DNA of 64,000 nucleotides from Bradyrhizobium sp. Ash2021 (GTDB taxonomy: Bacteria; Pseudomonadota; Alphaproteobacteria; Rhizobiales; Xanthobacteraceae), in the NCBI RefSeq assembly GCF_031202265.1, contig NZ_CP100604.1:9220501-9284500 (forward strand). Direction: 5' to 3'. The translations under genes and the position numbers were made by a program. Shown piece by piece: positions 8,266 to 19,508 of the stretch. The notes beneath the pieces were generated by a model, which was not told the origin of the DNA, made no database searches, and saw nothing but the letters and a program-made list of their open reading frames with translations. Positions within the stretch are counted from its first letter, which is position 1. Each line of letters begins with the position of its first letter.

Positions 8266-8400
8266 CACCTCGCCCCGCTTGCGGGGAGAGGTCGAAGCCG
8301 AAGGCTTCGGGTGAGGGGGACTCTCCGCGCATTCAGTGTTTGCGGAAGCAGCCCCTCACCCCAACCCTCTCCCCGCGAAGAGCGGGGCGAGGGAGAAGAG
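8266..8400. repeat. Dispersed repeat with CCTCGCCCCGCTTGCGGGGAG arms
   Basis: Begins ACCTCGCCCCGCTTGCGGGG and ends with CCCCGCGAAGAGCGGGGCGAGG; an inner GGCTTCGGGTGAGGGGGA faces CCCCTCACCCC. A longer relative lies at 33400-33558 with the same segments in the same order. It occupies the gap upstream of the intradiol dioxygenase gene, so any promoter for that gene lies in or near it. Confidence 0.8.
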
Positions 8401-8426
8401 TTCGACTCCGCGCCTGGAACGCTGCG

Positions 8427-9029
8427 CTACACCTCGAAGAACACCGTCTCGTTGTCGCCCTGCAGGCGGATGTCGAGGCAATAGACTGCATTCCCTGTCC
8501 CGGGCTTGCGGGTCGCAATCAGCGTGGCGCGGCGATCGGACGGCACCAGCGCCAGCGCGGGGTCGGCGGCATTGCCCGCCTCGCCGTCGAAATAGATCCG
8601 GGTATAGAGATGCAGCAGCATGCCGCGCGCGAACACCGCGAGCACGAGATGCGGCGCCTGCGGCTTGCCGTCGGGATCGGGCACCACGCCCGGCTTGATG
8701 GTGTCGAAGGCATAGCCGCCATTGCCGTCGCTGCCGCAGCGGCCAAACCCCTTGAACGATGAATTGGGCAGCGCGCGCTTGTCCTGCGGATCGGAGAACC
8801 CGCCTTGCGCATCGGCCTGCCAGATCTCCAGCATGCAATCCGGCACCGGCGCGCCGTCGCCGTCAAACACCCTGCCCTCGACGCGGATGCGTTCGCCCGA
8901 GGTGTCCGGCGTGACGAGATTATTGCTGAAAGCGTCGTTCCAGTCATATTTGCCGTTCGGGGTCAGTCCGTAGGCGAAATAGGGACCGACGGTCTGCGAC
9001 GGCGTAACTCCTTTTGAACTCTCGGGCAC
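8427..9029 (-). CDS. pcaG: Protocatechuate 3,4-dioxygenase, alpha subunit
   Basis: 200-residue alpha subunit of the enzyme that opens protocatechuate to beta-carboxy-cis,cis-muconate. Motifs: TPSQTVGPYFAYGLTP, GRVFDGDGAPVPDCMLEIWQ, GFGRCGSD, APHLVLAVFARGMLLH and LYTRIYF. The alpha chain has the intradiol fold but lacks the Tyr/His iron ligands, as seen here. It starts with GTG at 9029, overlapping the pcaH stop in TAGTG; AAAAGGAG-like sequence lies inside the coding start, so coupling to pcaH translation is likely. Partner of the upstream pcaH gene. Confidence 0.94.
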   Translation of the reverse strand: MPESSKGVTPSQTVGPYFAYGLTPNGKYDWNDAFSNNLVTPDTSGERIRVEGRVFDGDGAPVPDCMLEIWQADAQGGFSDPQDKRALPNSSFKGFGRCGSDGNGGYAFDTIKPGVVPDPDGKPQAPHLVLAVFARGMLLHLYTRIYFDGEAGNAADPALALVPSDRRATLIATRKPGTGNAVYCLDIRLQGDNETVFFEV

Positions 9030-9730
9030 TACTTGGTCTCCATCGGCGTGGCGTTGCGGCCGCGCAGCACAATGTTGAAGCGGTAGGCCAGCGCCCATTC
9101 CGGCCGGGTGTTTTCCAGATCGAAGCTCGAGATCATCCGGTTGCGCGCCTTTTCATCCGTCACCGAATTGAAAATCGGATCGAACGGAAACAGGGGATCG
9201 CCGGGGAAATACATCTGCGTCACCAGCCGCGAGATGAAGGAATGGCCAAACACCGAAAAATGGATGTGGGCCGGACGCCAGGCGTTGTGGTGATTGCCCC
9301 AGGGATAGGCGCCGGGCTTGATGGTGACGAATTTGTAGTAGCCCGCAGCGTCGGTCTGGGTGCGCCCTGCGCCGGTGAAATTCGGATCGAGCGGTGCTGG
9401 ATGCTGATCGACGACATGGATGTAACGGCCGCAGGCATTGGCCTGCCACAGCTCAATCAGTGCATTCGGCACGCCGCGGCCGTCTTCGTCGAGCACGTGT
9501 CCGTGCACGATGATGCGCTCGCCGAGCGGCTCGCCCTTGCACTGGAGGGTGAGATCGTTGTCGTTCTCGCGCACGGTCTCGTGGCCGTAGACCGGTCCGG
9601 TCAGTTCCGACAGCGTGTGCCGCATGATGATCAGCGGCTTCGAGGGCGTGCGTTTCACCGTGCTCTTGTAGGCCGGCGACAGCCGCGGCGGATGCGCCGC
9701 GAGGCTTTCGATGGGGTAGTTTAAAGTCAT
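9029..9730 (-). CDS. pcaH: Protocatechuate 3,4-dioxygenase, beta subunit
   Basis: 233-residue catalytic subunit. Iron ligands are visible as Tyr in ANACGRYIH, Tyr in KPGAYPWGN and two His in RPAHIHFSVFG; the N-terminal segment TPSKPLIIMRHTLSELTGP is typical of PcaH. With PcaG it performs the first ring-opening step of the protocatechuate branch of the beta-ketoadipate pathway. ATG 9730 has AAAGGAC upstream. The order is pcaF - repeat - pcaH - pcaG on the minus strand. The lactonising and decarboxylating enzymes (PcaB, PcaC, PcaD) and a PcaQ/PcaR regulator are not in the window. Confidence 0.95.
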   Translation of the reverse strand: MTLNYPIESLAAHPPRLSPAYKSTVKRTPSKPLIIMRHTLSELTGPVYGHETVRENDNDLTLQCKGEPLGERIIVHGHVLDEDGRGVPNALIELWQANACGRYIHVVDQHPAPLDPNFTGAGRTQTDAAGYYKFVTIKPGAYPWGNHHNAWRPAHIHFSVFGHSFISRLVTQMYFPGDPLFPFDPIFNSVTDEKARNRMISSFDLENTRPEWALAYRFNIVLRGRNATPMETK

Positions 9731-9756
9731 GGGGTAAGTCCTTTCAGCACCCTCCC

Positions 9757-9841
9757 CGTCATTGCGAGCGTAGCGAAGCAATCCATTGTGCTGCAAAAAG
9801 AAAGAATGGATTGCTTCGTCGCTGCGCTCCTCGCAATGACG
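9757..9841. repeat. Dispersed 85-bp inverted repeat, copy 2
   Basis: CGTCATTGCGAGCGTAGCGAAGCAATCCAT arm pairs with ATGGATTGCTTCGTCGCTGCGCTCCTCGCAATGACG; the central loop is GTGCTGCAAAAAGAAAGA. It sits between pcaF and pcaH, which share direction, so it may influence how far pcaF transcripts extend into pcaH. The arms are given here in pieces of one element; same family as copies at 1671, 28913, 34989 and 60472. Confidence 0.9.
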
Positions 9842-9853
9842 GCCAGGATTCCC

Positions 9854-11062
<1,209 letters not shown>

Positions 11063-11302
11063 CGAATTTCTCCCTGAATGCCGCGTTTTAGGCGTTGGCC
11101 CCGCTGGATTTGATGGCGAGTTTTAGGAGCGCCTTTGGGGCAGGTCAATTGACCGCAGCGCCCCCCGCCGCGCTTTCGCGGGAGGTCGGTCATGCCCGCA
11201 GCGCCGGGGTGCTGAATTAAGCGGCCACAGAGGTGGAAAACCCGGATGACACCGGCAAAGGAATAGGACCCGACCGCGAAAATTTTGTAGTTTCCGCCCC
11301 CG

Positions 11303-14044
11303 ATGACAATCCAGCAGTCCATCCCCGTGCCCCCCGAAGCAACGCCCGAGGCTACTCCGGCCAATGACGCGCCGTCGCGCGTCACGCCGATGATGGAACA
11401 ATACCTGGAGATCAAGGCCGGCCATCCCGGGCTGTTGCTGTTCTACCGGATGGGCGATTTCTACGAGCTGTTCTTCGAGGACGCCGAAATCGCCTCCAAA
11501 ACGCTCGGCATCGTGCTCACCAAGCGCGGCAAGCATCAGGGCCTGGACATCCCGATGTGCGGCGTGCCGGTGGAGCGCTCCGAGGACTATCTGCACCGCC
11601 TGATCGAAGCCGGCCACCGCGTCGCGGTGTGCGAGCAGACCGAGAATCCCGCCGAAGCAAAGGCGCGCGGCAACAAGAGCGTGGTGCGCCGTGGCGTGGT
11701 GCGGCTGGTGACGCCGGGCACGCTGACCGAAGACACGCTGCTGGACGCCCGCACCAACAATTATCTGCTGGCGATTGCCCGCGCCCGGGCCTCGGCCGGC
11801 GGCGACCGCATCGGGCTTGCCTGGATCGATATTTCGACCTCGGAATTCTCGGTCACGGAATGCGCGACCGCGGAACTCGCGGCAACGCTGGCGCGGATCA
11901 ATCCGAACGAGGTCATCGTCACCGACGCGCTCTATGGCGATCCCGATCTCGGTCCCCTGCTGCGCGAACTGCCCGCGGTGACACCGCTGACCCGCGACGT
12001 GTTCGACAGCGCCACCGCCGAACGGCGGCTGTGCGACTACTTTGCGGTTGCGACCATGGACGGCCTGTCCGCGATGTCGCGGCTGGAGGCGACCGCGGCG
12101 GCCGCCGCCGTCACCTATATCGACCGCACCCAGGTGGGAAAACGCCCGCCGCTGTCGCCGCCGTCGCGCGAGGCCGCCGGAACCACCATGGCGATCGACC
12201 CCGCCACCCGCGCCAATCTCGAATTGACGCGCACATTGGCCGGCGAACGGCGCGGCTCGCTGCTCGATGCGATCGACTGCACCGTCACCGCGGCCGGATC
12301 GCGGCTATTGGCGCAACGTCTGGCGGCCCCATTGACCGACAGCGCCGCGATCGCGCGGCGGCTGGACGCCATCGCCGCCTTCGTCGCCGACAGCGCCGCG
12401 CGTGACGATATCCGCAGCATGCTCAAAGGCGCGCCCGACATGTCGCGCGCGCTGGCGCGGCTATCGGTCGGACGCGGCGGCCCGCGCGATCTCGCTGGAT
12501 TGCGCGACGGCATTTTGGCGGCCGATCAGGCGCTGGCGCGGCTGGGGCAACTCGAGGCGCCGCCGGCCGAGATTGCTGCCGTAATGGAGGCGCTGCGCCG
12601 GCCCTCGCGCGATCTGGCGCGCGAATTCGAGCGCGCGCTGGCCGAGCAATTGCCGCTGATCAAGCGCGATGGCGGTTTCGTCCGCGAATTCTATGAAGCC
12701 GCCCTCGACGAGACCCGCAGCCTGCGCGACGCCTCGCGCCTTGTGGTGGCCGCGATGCAGGCGCGCTACGCCGACGACACCGGCATCAAGGGCCTCAAAA
12801 TCCGTCACAACAATGTGCTGGGCTATTTCGTCGAGGTCACCGCGCAGCACGGCGACAAACTGATGTCGCCGCCCTTGAACGCGACCTTCATCCATCGCCA
12901 GACGCTGGCCGGGCAGGTTCGCTTCACCACCTCCGAACTCGGCGAGATCGAAGCCAAGATCGCCAATGCCGGCGACCGCGCGCTCGGGCTGGAACTGGAG
13001 ATCTTCGAGCGGCTGTGCGGACAGGCGCTCGCCGCCAGCGACGAGTTGCGCGGCGCGGCGCATGCGTTCGCACTGCTCGACGTCGCGACCGCGCTGGCAA
13101 AGCTTGCGGTCGATGATAACTATGTGCGGCCCGACGTCGATATTTCGCTCGGCTTTGCGATCGAAGGCGGAAGACATCCGGTGGTCGAACAGGCGCTCAA
13201 GCGCGACGGCCAGCCGTTCATCGCCAACGCCTGCGACCTTTCGCCGGGACCCGGACAAAAGTCCGGCCAGATCTGGCTGATCACCGGCCCCAACATGGCC
13301 GGTAAATCGACCTTCCTGCGCCAGAACGCGCTGATCGCGCTGATGGCGCAGATTGGAAGCTACGTGCCGGCGTCGCGGGCGCGGATCGGCATCGTCGACC
13401 GGCTGTTCTCGCGCGTCGGCGCGGCCGACGATCTGGCGCGCGGCCGTTCCACCTTCATGGTGGAAATGGTCGAGACCGCCGTGATCCTCAATCAGGCCAG
13501 CGAACGCTCGCTGGTCATCCTCGACGAAATCGGCCGCGGCACCGCGACCTTCGACGGCCTCTCGATCGCCTGGGCCGCGATCGAGCATCTGCATGAGAGC
13601 AACCGCTGCCGCGCCTTGTTCGCGACGCATTACCACGAACTGACCGCGCTCTCGGCAAAACTGCCGCGGATGTTCAACGCCACCGTGCGCGTCAAGGAAT
13701 GGCAGGGCGACGTCGTGTTCCTGCACGAAGTGCTGCCGGGTTCGGCCGACCGATCCTACGGCATCCAGGTCGCGAAACTCGCAGGATTGCCGCCGGCCGT
13801 GATCGCGCGCGCCAAATCGGTGCTGGCAAAACTGGAAGCGCAGGACCGCGGCCAGAGCGCGCGTGCGCTCGCCGACGATTTGCCGCTGTTCGCCGTCCCC
13901 TCCCGCGCCGCCGCCGAACCGGCGCCGCCGACCGAGGCGGAAATGCTGGTCGAGGCGTTAAAGACGCTGCACCCCGACGAGATGTCGCCGCGCGAGGCGC
14001 TGGAGGCGTTGTATGCGCTGAAGGCGAAATTGCCGAAGCCCTAG
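11303..14044 (+). CDS. mutS: DNA mismatch repair protein MutS
   Basis: 913-residue mismatch-recognition ATPase. The mismatch-binding Phe-x-Glu motif is in [10 protein letters not shown] (Phe53-Glu55). The connector, core and clamp domains fill the middle; [12 protein letters not shown] and [15 protein letters not shown] are in the core. The C-terminal ATPase has Walker [12 protein letters not shown] (about residue 660), the [11 protein letters not shown] signature, Walker [12 protein letters not shown] and [10 protein letters not shown]-terminal helix-turn-helix follows. ATG 11303 is the first start before the conserved domain; the N-terminal 28 residues are a Pro/Ala/Thr-rich extension often seen in alphaproteobacteria. 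Acts with MutL (not in the window). Confidence 0.97.
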   Translation: MTIQQSIPVPPEATPEATPANDAPSRVTPMMEQYLEIKAGHPGLLLFYRMGDFYELFFEDAEIASKTLGIVLTKRGKHQGLDIPMCGVPVERSEDYLHRLIEAGHRVAVCEQTENPAEAKARGNKSVVRRGVVRLVTPGTLTEDTLLDARTNNYLLAIARARASAGGDRIGLAWIDISTSEFSVTECATAELAATLARINPNEVIVTDALYGDPDLGPLLRELPAVTPLTRDVFDSATAERRLCDYFAVATMDGLSAMSRLEATAAAAAVTYIDRTQVGKRPPLSPPSREAAGTTMAIDPATRANLELTRTLAGERRGSLLDAIDCTVTAAGSRLLAQRLAAPLTDSAAIARRLDAIAAFVADSAARDDIRSMLKGAPDMSRALARLSVGRGGPRDLAGLRDGILAADQALARLGQLEAPPAEIAAVMEALRRPSRDLAREFERALAEQLPLIKRDGGFVREFYEAALDETRSLRDASRLVVAAMQARYADDTGIKGLKIRHNNVLGYFVEVTAQHGDKLMSPPLNATFIHRQTLAGQVRFTTSELGEIEAKIANAGDRALGLELEIFERLCGQALAASDELRGAAHAFALLDVATALAKLAVDDNYVRPDVDISLGFAIEGGRHPVVEQALKRDGQPFIANACDLSPGPGQKSGQIWLITGPNMAGKSTFLRQNALIALMAQIGSYVPASRARIGIVDRLFSRVGAADDLARGRSTFMVEMVETAVILNQASERSLVILDEIGRGTATFDGLSIAWAAIEHLHESNRCRALFATHYHELTALSAKLPRMFNATVRVKEWQGDVVFLHEVLPGSADRSYGIQVAKLAGLPPAVIARAKSVLAKLEAQDRGQSARALADDLPLFAVPSRAAAEPAPPTEAEMLVEALKTLHPDEMSPREALEALYALKAKLPKP

Positions 14045-14046
14045 CC

Positions 14047-14126
14047 GTCATTCCGGGGCGATGCGGAGCATCGAACCCGGAATCTCGAGATTCCGGGTCT
14101 GGTCCTTCGGACCATCCCGGAATGAC
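14047..14126. repeat. Inverted repeat GTCATTCCGGG...CCCGGAATGAC after mutS
   Basis: An 80-bp element whose ends GTCATTCCGG and CCGGAATGAC are perfect complements. Inside are the smaller hairpins CCCGGAATCTCGAGATTCCGGG and GGTCCTTCGGACC. It starts two bases after the mutS stop and lies between convergent genes, so it can serve as a transcription end in both directions. Confidence 0.85.
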
Positions 14127-14136
14127 AACCTAACGG

Positions 14137-14931
14137 TTACCGCGCCACCTTCCTTCGCCCATACCACCACAGCACGAGATTCCAGCTCACGCAGACCGCC
14201 AGCGCCGCGCTGAGGGCGATCGCCGAGCCGAACTGCAGTGCGGCGACATGCAGCACGGCAATGGCGACGCCGAGCCCCATCAATCCCCAGGCGCTGTTGG
14301 CGAGCACCGCCGCGGTCGGCGGGCCGCCGATGCGCGGATGCAGGATCAGCATTATTGAAGTGAACACGGCCGGGAACAGCGCGATGATGCCGCTGATTTT
14401 GGGACCGACCCAGCCGGACAGCGTGACCACGGTTGCCACCAAGGTCGCGACCAGGCAGGCGCGCAGCGGAATGTCGTACCAGCGGCGTGCAACGATCGGC
14501 ATCTTGACGTGACGGTAGCGCTGCAACAGCGGCACGCAGATCGCAAACGCAATCGCATTGGCGATCAATCCGCCGGCCAGCGTCCATTGCACCGAGCGGA
14601 TCACGGACGCGAGCGCGATCCAGACTGCGACCGCGGCGCCGGCGCTGACCAGCACGCTGCGGCGCTGCGCCAGGATGACATAGCTGAGCCCCAGCAGGAT
14701 CGTCGCGGCATTGATCGGCAGGCTCGCCAGCGCGCCCTCGGCGATGAACGCGGCGTCATGATCGAGCGCGAGGAAGACATAGGACGGCCCCGCCGAAATC
14801 GGCAGCGTCGCGACCAGCGCACCGATCACGGGGCCCGACCGCTCGGTGATGACGGAGGCCGTCACCACGAACGCCGCCGTGATCGCCATACGAAGGACGA
14901 GCGTCAGGATGAAGATGAGTTCGGGGGACAT
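14137..14931 (-). CDS. Integral membrane protein of unknown function
   Basis: 264 residues with about eight hydrophobic stretches and almost no soluble region. Notable segments are ITERSGPVIGALVATLPISA near the N-terminus, repeated loosely as WVGPKISGIIALFPAVFTS in the second half, suggesting an internal duplication of two four-helix units. No catalytic or ligand motif is visible. It may be a small transporter, but I do not recognise the family. It is flanked by palindromic repeats on both sides and convergent with mutS. Confidence 0.75.
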   Translation of the reverse strand: MSPELIFILTLVLRMAITAAFVVTASVITERSGPVIGALVATLPISAGPSYVFLALDHDAAFIAEGALASLPINAATILLGLSYVILAQRRSVLVSAGAAVAVWIALASVIRSVQWTLAGGLIANAIAFAICVPLLQRYRHVKMPIVARRWYDIPLRACLVATLVATVVTLSGWVGPKISGIIALFPAVFTSIMLILHPRIGGPPTAAVLANSAWGLMGLGVAIAVLHVAALQFGSAIALSAALAVCVSWNLVLWWYGRRKVAR

Positions 14932-14935
14932 TTTT

Positions 14936-15056
14936 GTCGTCCCGGCGAAGGCCGGGATCCATAACCGCAGCTGTTCGTGTGGCGCGAAAGCCGTTGAGCG
15001 GCGGATCTAGAAACGAGGGGACACGGCGTATGGGTTCCGGCTTTCGCCGGGACGAC
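14936..15056. repeat. Paired CCCGGC hairpin element
   Basis: Left end GTCGTCCCGGCGAAGGCCGGGATCC (a hairpin by itself) and right end GGTTCCGGCTTTCGCCGGGACGAC, which are inverted relative to each other with about 70 bp between. Same family as 38076-38194, 47671-47832 and 60308-60429. It fills the gap between the OsmC gene and the downstream membrane protein gene. Confidence 0.8.
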
Positions 15057-15062
15057 GCAAGA

Positions 15063-15572
15063 TCAAATCCGCTTCATCGAAACCGAAACCTTCGGGCCGT
15101 TCTTGATGGTCTGGTAGACCACGCAATAGCGCTCCGTCAGTTTCAACAGCAGGTCGAGCTTGTCCTGGGGCGCGTCGGTTGCGACGTCGAAGCGCAGGCG
15201 GATTTCGGCAAAGCCGACCGGGGCTTCCTTGTCGACGCCGAGCGTGCCGCGGAAATCGAGATCGCCTTCGGCGATGACGTTGCCGGCTTTCAGGGGCACG
15301 TCGACCGCGGTCGCGACCGATTTCAGCGTGACCCCGGCGCAGGCCACTAGTGCCTCCAGCAGCATGTCGCCCGAGCACAATTCAAGTCCGGAGCCGCCGG
15401 TGGCGGGATGCAGACCTGCCACCGCGAGCGCGCGGCCGGTCTCGACCTTGCAGGTGAGGCCGTCATTGTCGATCGAGCCCTTGGCCTTGAGCGTGATGAC
15501 CGCGGCGGAGGGATCGGACTTGTAACGTTCCTTGATCGGGGCCTGCATAATGCGCAGTTCGGCAGCGTCCAT
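15063..15572 (-). CDS. OsmC-family peroxiredoxin-like protein
   Basis: 169-residue OsmC/Ohr superfamily protein. Both family cysteines are present: Cys66 in GLELCSGDMLLEAL and Cys78 in ALVACAGVTLKS, the pair that reduces organic hydroperoxides by a dithiol mechanism. The sequence is closer to the broad OsmC-like group than to Ohr, so the physiological peroxide is unknown. ATG 15572 has GGGAG upstream at fair spacing. It is divergent from glnD across a 200-bp gap. Confidence 0.88.
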   Translation of the reverse strand: MDAAELRIMQAPIKERYKSDPSAAVITLKAKGSIDNDGLTCKVETGRALAVAGLHPATGGSGLELCSGDMLLEALVACAGVTLKSVATAVDVPLKAGNVIAEGDLDFRGTLGVDKEAPVGFAEIRLRFDVATDAPQDKLDLLLKLTERYCVVYQTIKNGPKVSVSMKRI

Positions 15573-15773
15573 TTTTTTCTCCCGGATGCTTCTTGTAGGG
15601 CGGCTTTAATACCAAATCACGCCGATGTCACCACGCAAGGTTGCGGCCCAGACAAAATCATTTGATAGTTCAATACGTTATATATACATGCCCTTTGGAA
15701 TTCCACCATGGATACGCCGCCGCCGCAGAATGTACAGTGACAGCGCAAGCGGCGTCCGATATCGGGGTAGGTC

Positions 15774-18569
15774 ATGGACAGCGCCGTGACCGAGCCCCGC
15801 CCACAAGCCGACGAACGGTTCGATACCGCGCGGATCACCGCCGCGGTCGACGCGCTTGCCGAACAACACGCCGGCCGCGAGGACGTGTTTCGCGCGGCGA
15901 TGGCGCAACTGCTCAAGGCCGAAATGGTCGCGGCGCGCACCACCGCCCAGGCCGTGCTGCTGAAGGACCGGCACGGCCGGCACTGCGCGGAGCGGCTGTG
16001 TTTCGTCCAGGACGAGATCATCCGCATCCTCTACGCCGCAGCAACCCGGCACCTTTATCGCTCGCATATTCCCTCCGGCGCCGAGCGCATGGCGGTGGTC
16101 GCCACCGGCGGCTATGGCCGCGGGTTGATGGCGCCCGAGTCCGATATCGATCTGCTGTTCATCCTGCCCTACAAGCAGACCGCCTGGGGCGAGCAGGTCG
16201 CCGAAGCCATCCTCTATTGCCTGTGGGACATGGGTTTGAAGGTCGGCCACGCCACCCGCTCGGTCGATGAATCGATCCGGCAGGCGCGCGGCGACATGAC
16301 GATCCGCACCGCGATCCTCGAGACCCGGTTCCTGACCGGCGACCAGCCGCTGTACGACGAACTGGTCAACCGGTTCGACAAGGAGGTCGTGCAGGGCACC
16401 GCGTCCGAATTCGTCACCGCAAAGCTCGCCGAGCGCGAGGAGCGGCACCGCCGCGCCGGCCAATCGCGCTATCTGGTCGAGCCCAATGTGAAGGACGGCA
16501 AGGGCGGGCTGCGCGACCTGCACACGCTGTTCTGGATCGCCAAATATGTCTACCGCGTGCGCGAGACCGACGAACTGCTGGAACGCGGCGTGTTCGACGC
16601 GCAGGAATACCGCACCTTCCGCCGCTGCGCCGATTTCCTGTGGTCGGTCCGCTGCAACATCCATTTCTTCTCCGGGCGGCCTGAGGAGCGGTTGTCGTTC
16701 GACATGCAGCGCGAGATCGCGGTCCGGCTCGGCTATACCTCGCATCCCGGCATGCAGGATGTCGAACGCTTCATGAAGCACTACTTCCTGATCGCCAAGG
16801 ACGTCGGCGATCTCACCGCGATCCTGTGCGCCAAGCTGGAAGAAGAGCAGAAGAAGCCGGCACCGGTCCTGAGCCGCATGGTGGCTCGCTTAAGGCCGAG
16901 CATGCACCGGCGGCGGGTGCCCGACAGCGACGATTTCATCGTCGACAACAACCGCATCAACCTCGCCGCCCCCGATGTCTTCAAGCACGACCCGGTCAAT
17001 CTGATCCGGATCTTCCGCCTGGCGCAGAAGAACAATCTCGCCTTCCACCCCGACGCCATGCGCACGGTGACGCGCTCGCTGAAGCTGATCAACACGCCGC
17101 TGCGCGAGAACCCGGAAGCCAACCGGCTGTTCATGGAAATCCTGGCATCGAACGATGCGGAGACCGTGCTACGGCGCATGAACGAGACCGGCGTGCTCGG
17201 TCATTTCATCCGCGCCTTCGGCAAGATCGTGTCGATGATGCAGTTCAACATGTATCATCACTACACGGTCGACGAACATCTGCTGCGCTGCATCGGCCAT
17301 TTGCAGGAGATCGAACGCGGCGGCAACGACGAGTTCATCGTCGCCAGCGATTTGATGCGCAAGATCCGCCCCGAGCACCGCGCGGTGATCTACATCACCA
17401 CGCTGCTGCACGACGTCGCCAAGGGCCGCCCCGAGGATCATTCGATCGCCGGCGCCAAGGTAGCGCGGCGGCTGTGCCCGCGGCTCGGATTCAACACCGC
17501 CGACACCGAACTGATCGCCTGGCTGATCGAGCAGCATCTGACGATGTCGTCGGTGGCGCAGTCGCGCGACCTGTCCGACCGCAAGACGATCGAGAATTTC
17601 GCCGCCGTCGTGCAGTCGGTCGAGCAGATGAAGCTGTTGACCATCCTGACCACGGCCGACATCCGCGGCGTCGGGCCCGGCGTCTGGAACGGCTGGAAGG
17701 CGCAGCTGCTGCGCACGCTGTATTACGAGACCGAGCCGGTGCTGACCGGCGGCTTCTCGGAAGTGAACCGCGCACAGCGCATCGAGGTCGCGCAACGGGA
17801 ATTCCGCGCCGCCTTCAACGAATGGCCGGAGCAGGAACTCAACGCCTATATCGGCCGGCATTATCCGGCGTACTGGCTCAAGGTCGAGCTGCCGCGCAAG
17901 ATCCGCCATGCCCGCTTCCTGCGCGCCAGCGAAACCGCCGGCCACAAGCTTGCGATCAATGTCGGCTTCGACGAGGCGCGCGGCGTCACCGAACTGACGA
18001 TTCTGGCCGTCGACCATCCCTGGCTGCTGTCGATCATCGCCGGGGCCTGCGCGTCGGCGGGCGCCAATATCGTCGACGCGCAGATCTACACCACCACCGA
18101 CGGCCGCGCGCTCGACACCATCGCGATCTCGCGGGAATACGACCGCGACGAGGACGAAGGACGGCGCGCCACCCGGATCGGCGAGATGATCGAGGACGTG
18201 CTCGAAGGCAAGTTGCGCCTGCCCGACGTGGTGGCGCGCCGGGCGGCGAGCCGCGGCAAGACGCGCCCTTTCGTGGTCGAGCCGGAAGTCATCATCAACA
18301 ATCAATGGTCGGACCGCTACACCGTGATCGAGGTCTCCGGTCTCGACCGGCCGGGTCTGTTGTACCAGCTGACGACGGCGATCTCGAAACTCAACCTCAA
18401 TATCGCCTCGGCCCATGTCGCGACTTTCGGCGAGCGCGCCCGCGACGTGTTCTACGTCACCGACCTCTTGGGCGCGCAGATCAACGCACCGACGCGGCAG
18501 GCCGCGATCAAGAGCGCGCTGATCCATCTGCTCACCAACGAAGACACCGCGGCCCAGCCGGCGGCGTGA
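15774..18569 (+). CDS. glnD: Bifunctional PII uridylyltransferase / uridylyl-removing enzyme
   Basis: 931-residue GlnD, the glutamine sensor that uridylylates PII proteins under nitrogen limitation and removes UMP when glutamine is high. Domain order: nucleotidyltransferase with GGYGRG and the metal-binding DIDLLF (Asp124/Asp126 region), GlnE-like helical domain (YLVEPNVKDGKGGLRDLHT), HD hydrolase domain (LLHDVAKGRPEDHS near residue 545) and two C-terminal ACT domains that bind glutamine. ATG 15774 follows GGGGTAGGTC. It reads away from OsmC. Placement near mutS is usual in related genomes (recalled). Confidence 0.97.
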   Translation: MDSAVTEPRPQADERFDTARITAAVDALAEQHAGREDVFRAAMAQLLKAEMVAARTTAQAVLLKDRHGRHCAERLCFVQDEIIRILYAAATRHLYRSHIPSGAERMAVVATGGYGRGLMAPESDIDLLFILPYKQTAWGEQVAEAILYCLWDMGLKVGHATRSVDESIRQARGDMTIRTAILETRFLTGDQPLYDELVNRFDKEVVQGTASEFVTAKLAEREERHRRAGQSRYLVEPNVKDGKGGLRDLHTLFWIAKYVYRVRETDELLERGVFDAQEYRTFRRCADFLWSVRCNIHFFSGRPEERLSFDMQREIAVRLGYTSHPGMQDVERFMKHYFLIAKDVGDLTAILCAKLEEEQKKPAPVLSRMVARLRPSMHRRRVPDSDDFIVDNNRINLAAPDVFKHDPVNLIRIFRLAQKNNLAFHPDAMRTVTRSLKLINTPLRENPEANRLFMEILASNDAETVLRRMNETGVLGHFIRAFGKIVSMMQFNMYHHYTVDEHLLRCIGHLQEIERGGNDEFIVASDLMRKIRPEHRAVIYITTLLHDVAKGRPEDHSIAGAKVARRLCPRLGFNTADTELIAWLIEQHLTMSSVAQSRDLSDRKTIENFAAVVQSVEQMKLLTILTTADIRGVGPGVWNGWKAQLLRTLYYETEPVLTGGFSEVNRAQRIEVAQREFRAAFNEWPEQELNAYIGRHYPAYWLKVELPRKIRHARFLRASETAGHKLAINVGFDEARGVTELTILAVDHPWLLSIIAGACASAGANIVDAQIYTTTDGRALDTIAISREYDRDEDEGRRATRIGEMIEDVLEGKLRLPDVVARRAASRGKTRPFVVEPEVIINNQWSDRYTVIEVSGLDRPGLLYQLTTAISKLNLNIASAHVATFGERARDVFYVTDLLGAQINAPTRQAAIKSALIHLLTNEDTAAQPAA

Positions 18570-18635
18570 GCCGGGCGCTCTCTCCGCGCGTCATTTCCGG
18601 CACGCGCAACCGCGAGCCACGATGATGGACACGTT

Positions 18636-19133
18636 CTAGGCCGAGCGTGACCGGATGACGGATTGCGGCAGGGACGCGAGAAACAACACCGCACAGACGC
18701 ACAGCAGGACGATGTCCTTGAATATGAACTCGCCGGTCAAATTCCAGGCTATCGGATCGGTCGACAGGCTCCATTTGACAACACCGGGAGTCGTGAAGAA
18801 AAACGACCAAGTGATGGCAAAAGTGATCACCCCCATCAGCGAACCGATCGCCGACAGGATCGGGCTGAACGCGCCCGCCGCGAGCAGCGCCGCAATGCCA
18901 AACTCAGCAACGCCGAGGAAATACGCCTCTCCCCTTAGGCCGAATACCGATAGCCACGAAATAAATGGACTATTGCTGATGAACTGAACAATGCCCTGGG
19001 CCGACTGCAGCGTGAACTTCTGCATGCCAAACGACACGAAGATCACGACCATGACCCAGCGCAGTATGGCCAGAACACGATAGGATCCGGCGCCTTTTTC
19101 GGCGATGTTGAGTGATGTTTTCATGCCGACCAT
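18636..19133 (-). CDS. YkgB/RclC-type (DUF417) inner-membrane protein
   Basis: 165-residue membrane protein with four hydrophobic segments. The opening RVLAILRWVMVVIFVSFGMQKF, then AQGIVQFISNSPFISWLS and FLGVAEFGIAALL, match the DUF417 family that includes E. coli RclC, part of the defence against reactive chlorine. The biochemical role is not known. The ATG at 19133 has CAGGGAAC upstream; a second in-frame ATG at 19124 is less well placed. No RclR-like regulator is adjacent. Convergent with glnD. Confidence 0.78.
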   Translation of the reverse strand: MVGMKTSLNIAEKGAGSYRVLAILRWVMVVIFVSFGMQKFTLQSAQGIVQFISNSPFISWLSVFGLRGEAYFLGVAEFGIAALLAAGAFSPILSAIGSLMGVITFAITWSFFFTTPGVVKWSLSTDPIAWNLTGEFIFKDIVLLCVCAVLFLASLPQSVIRSRSA

Positions 19134-19508
19134 TTCGTTCCCTGATCAAGATTGACGACAGCTGCCGCTTTTCGCGGCACGTTCCCGATTTACGCACGCG
19201 CGGCACCTTCGTTACGCGCAGCCACGGTTCCACGAATCACGATTGTGTGCATGCGACAGGCGCGAAATTTTCGCGGAACGAAAATGCGGCGGCAGCGCGT
19301 ACCGTGATGCATGATCGCCGGAGGATTCGTCCTCCTTCGTCGTGACGATTCCGCGAATCGCTGCGTCTTCCCAGACCGTCGCCGTTCCAACTGTCTGATG
19401 TTTGCAACACTGCGCGCGGATTTTTCCTGTGTCACAATCGCGCCGCACGAAAATCCAAATTGAAAATGCAGTCTGCTCTGGTTCGACGCAAATCAGAGGG
19501 GATACTGG
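19134..19508. other. Non-coding interval of about 375 bp
   Basis: No open frame with a credible start and ribosome binding site on either strand. The region must hold the promoter of the minus-strand DUF417 gene and, at its right end, the promoter of the small gene at 19509. I see no clear palindrome or repeat. Confidence 0.5.

Noticed and set aside
12461..13726. 421-codon minus-strand open frame within mutS
   Set aside because: Antisense shadow of mutS; composition (His, Arg, Asp, Gln) is typical of such shadows.
17169..18527. 452-codon minus-strand frame within glnD
   Set aside because: Antisense shadow; no ribosome binding site or domain, while glnD has intact HD and ACT domains.
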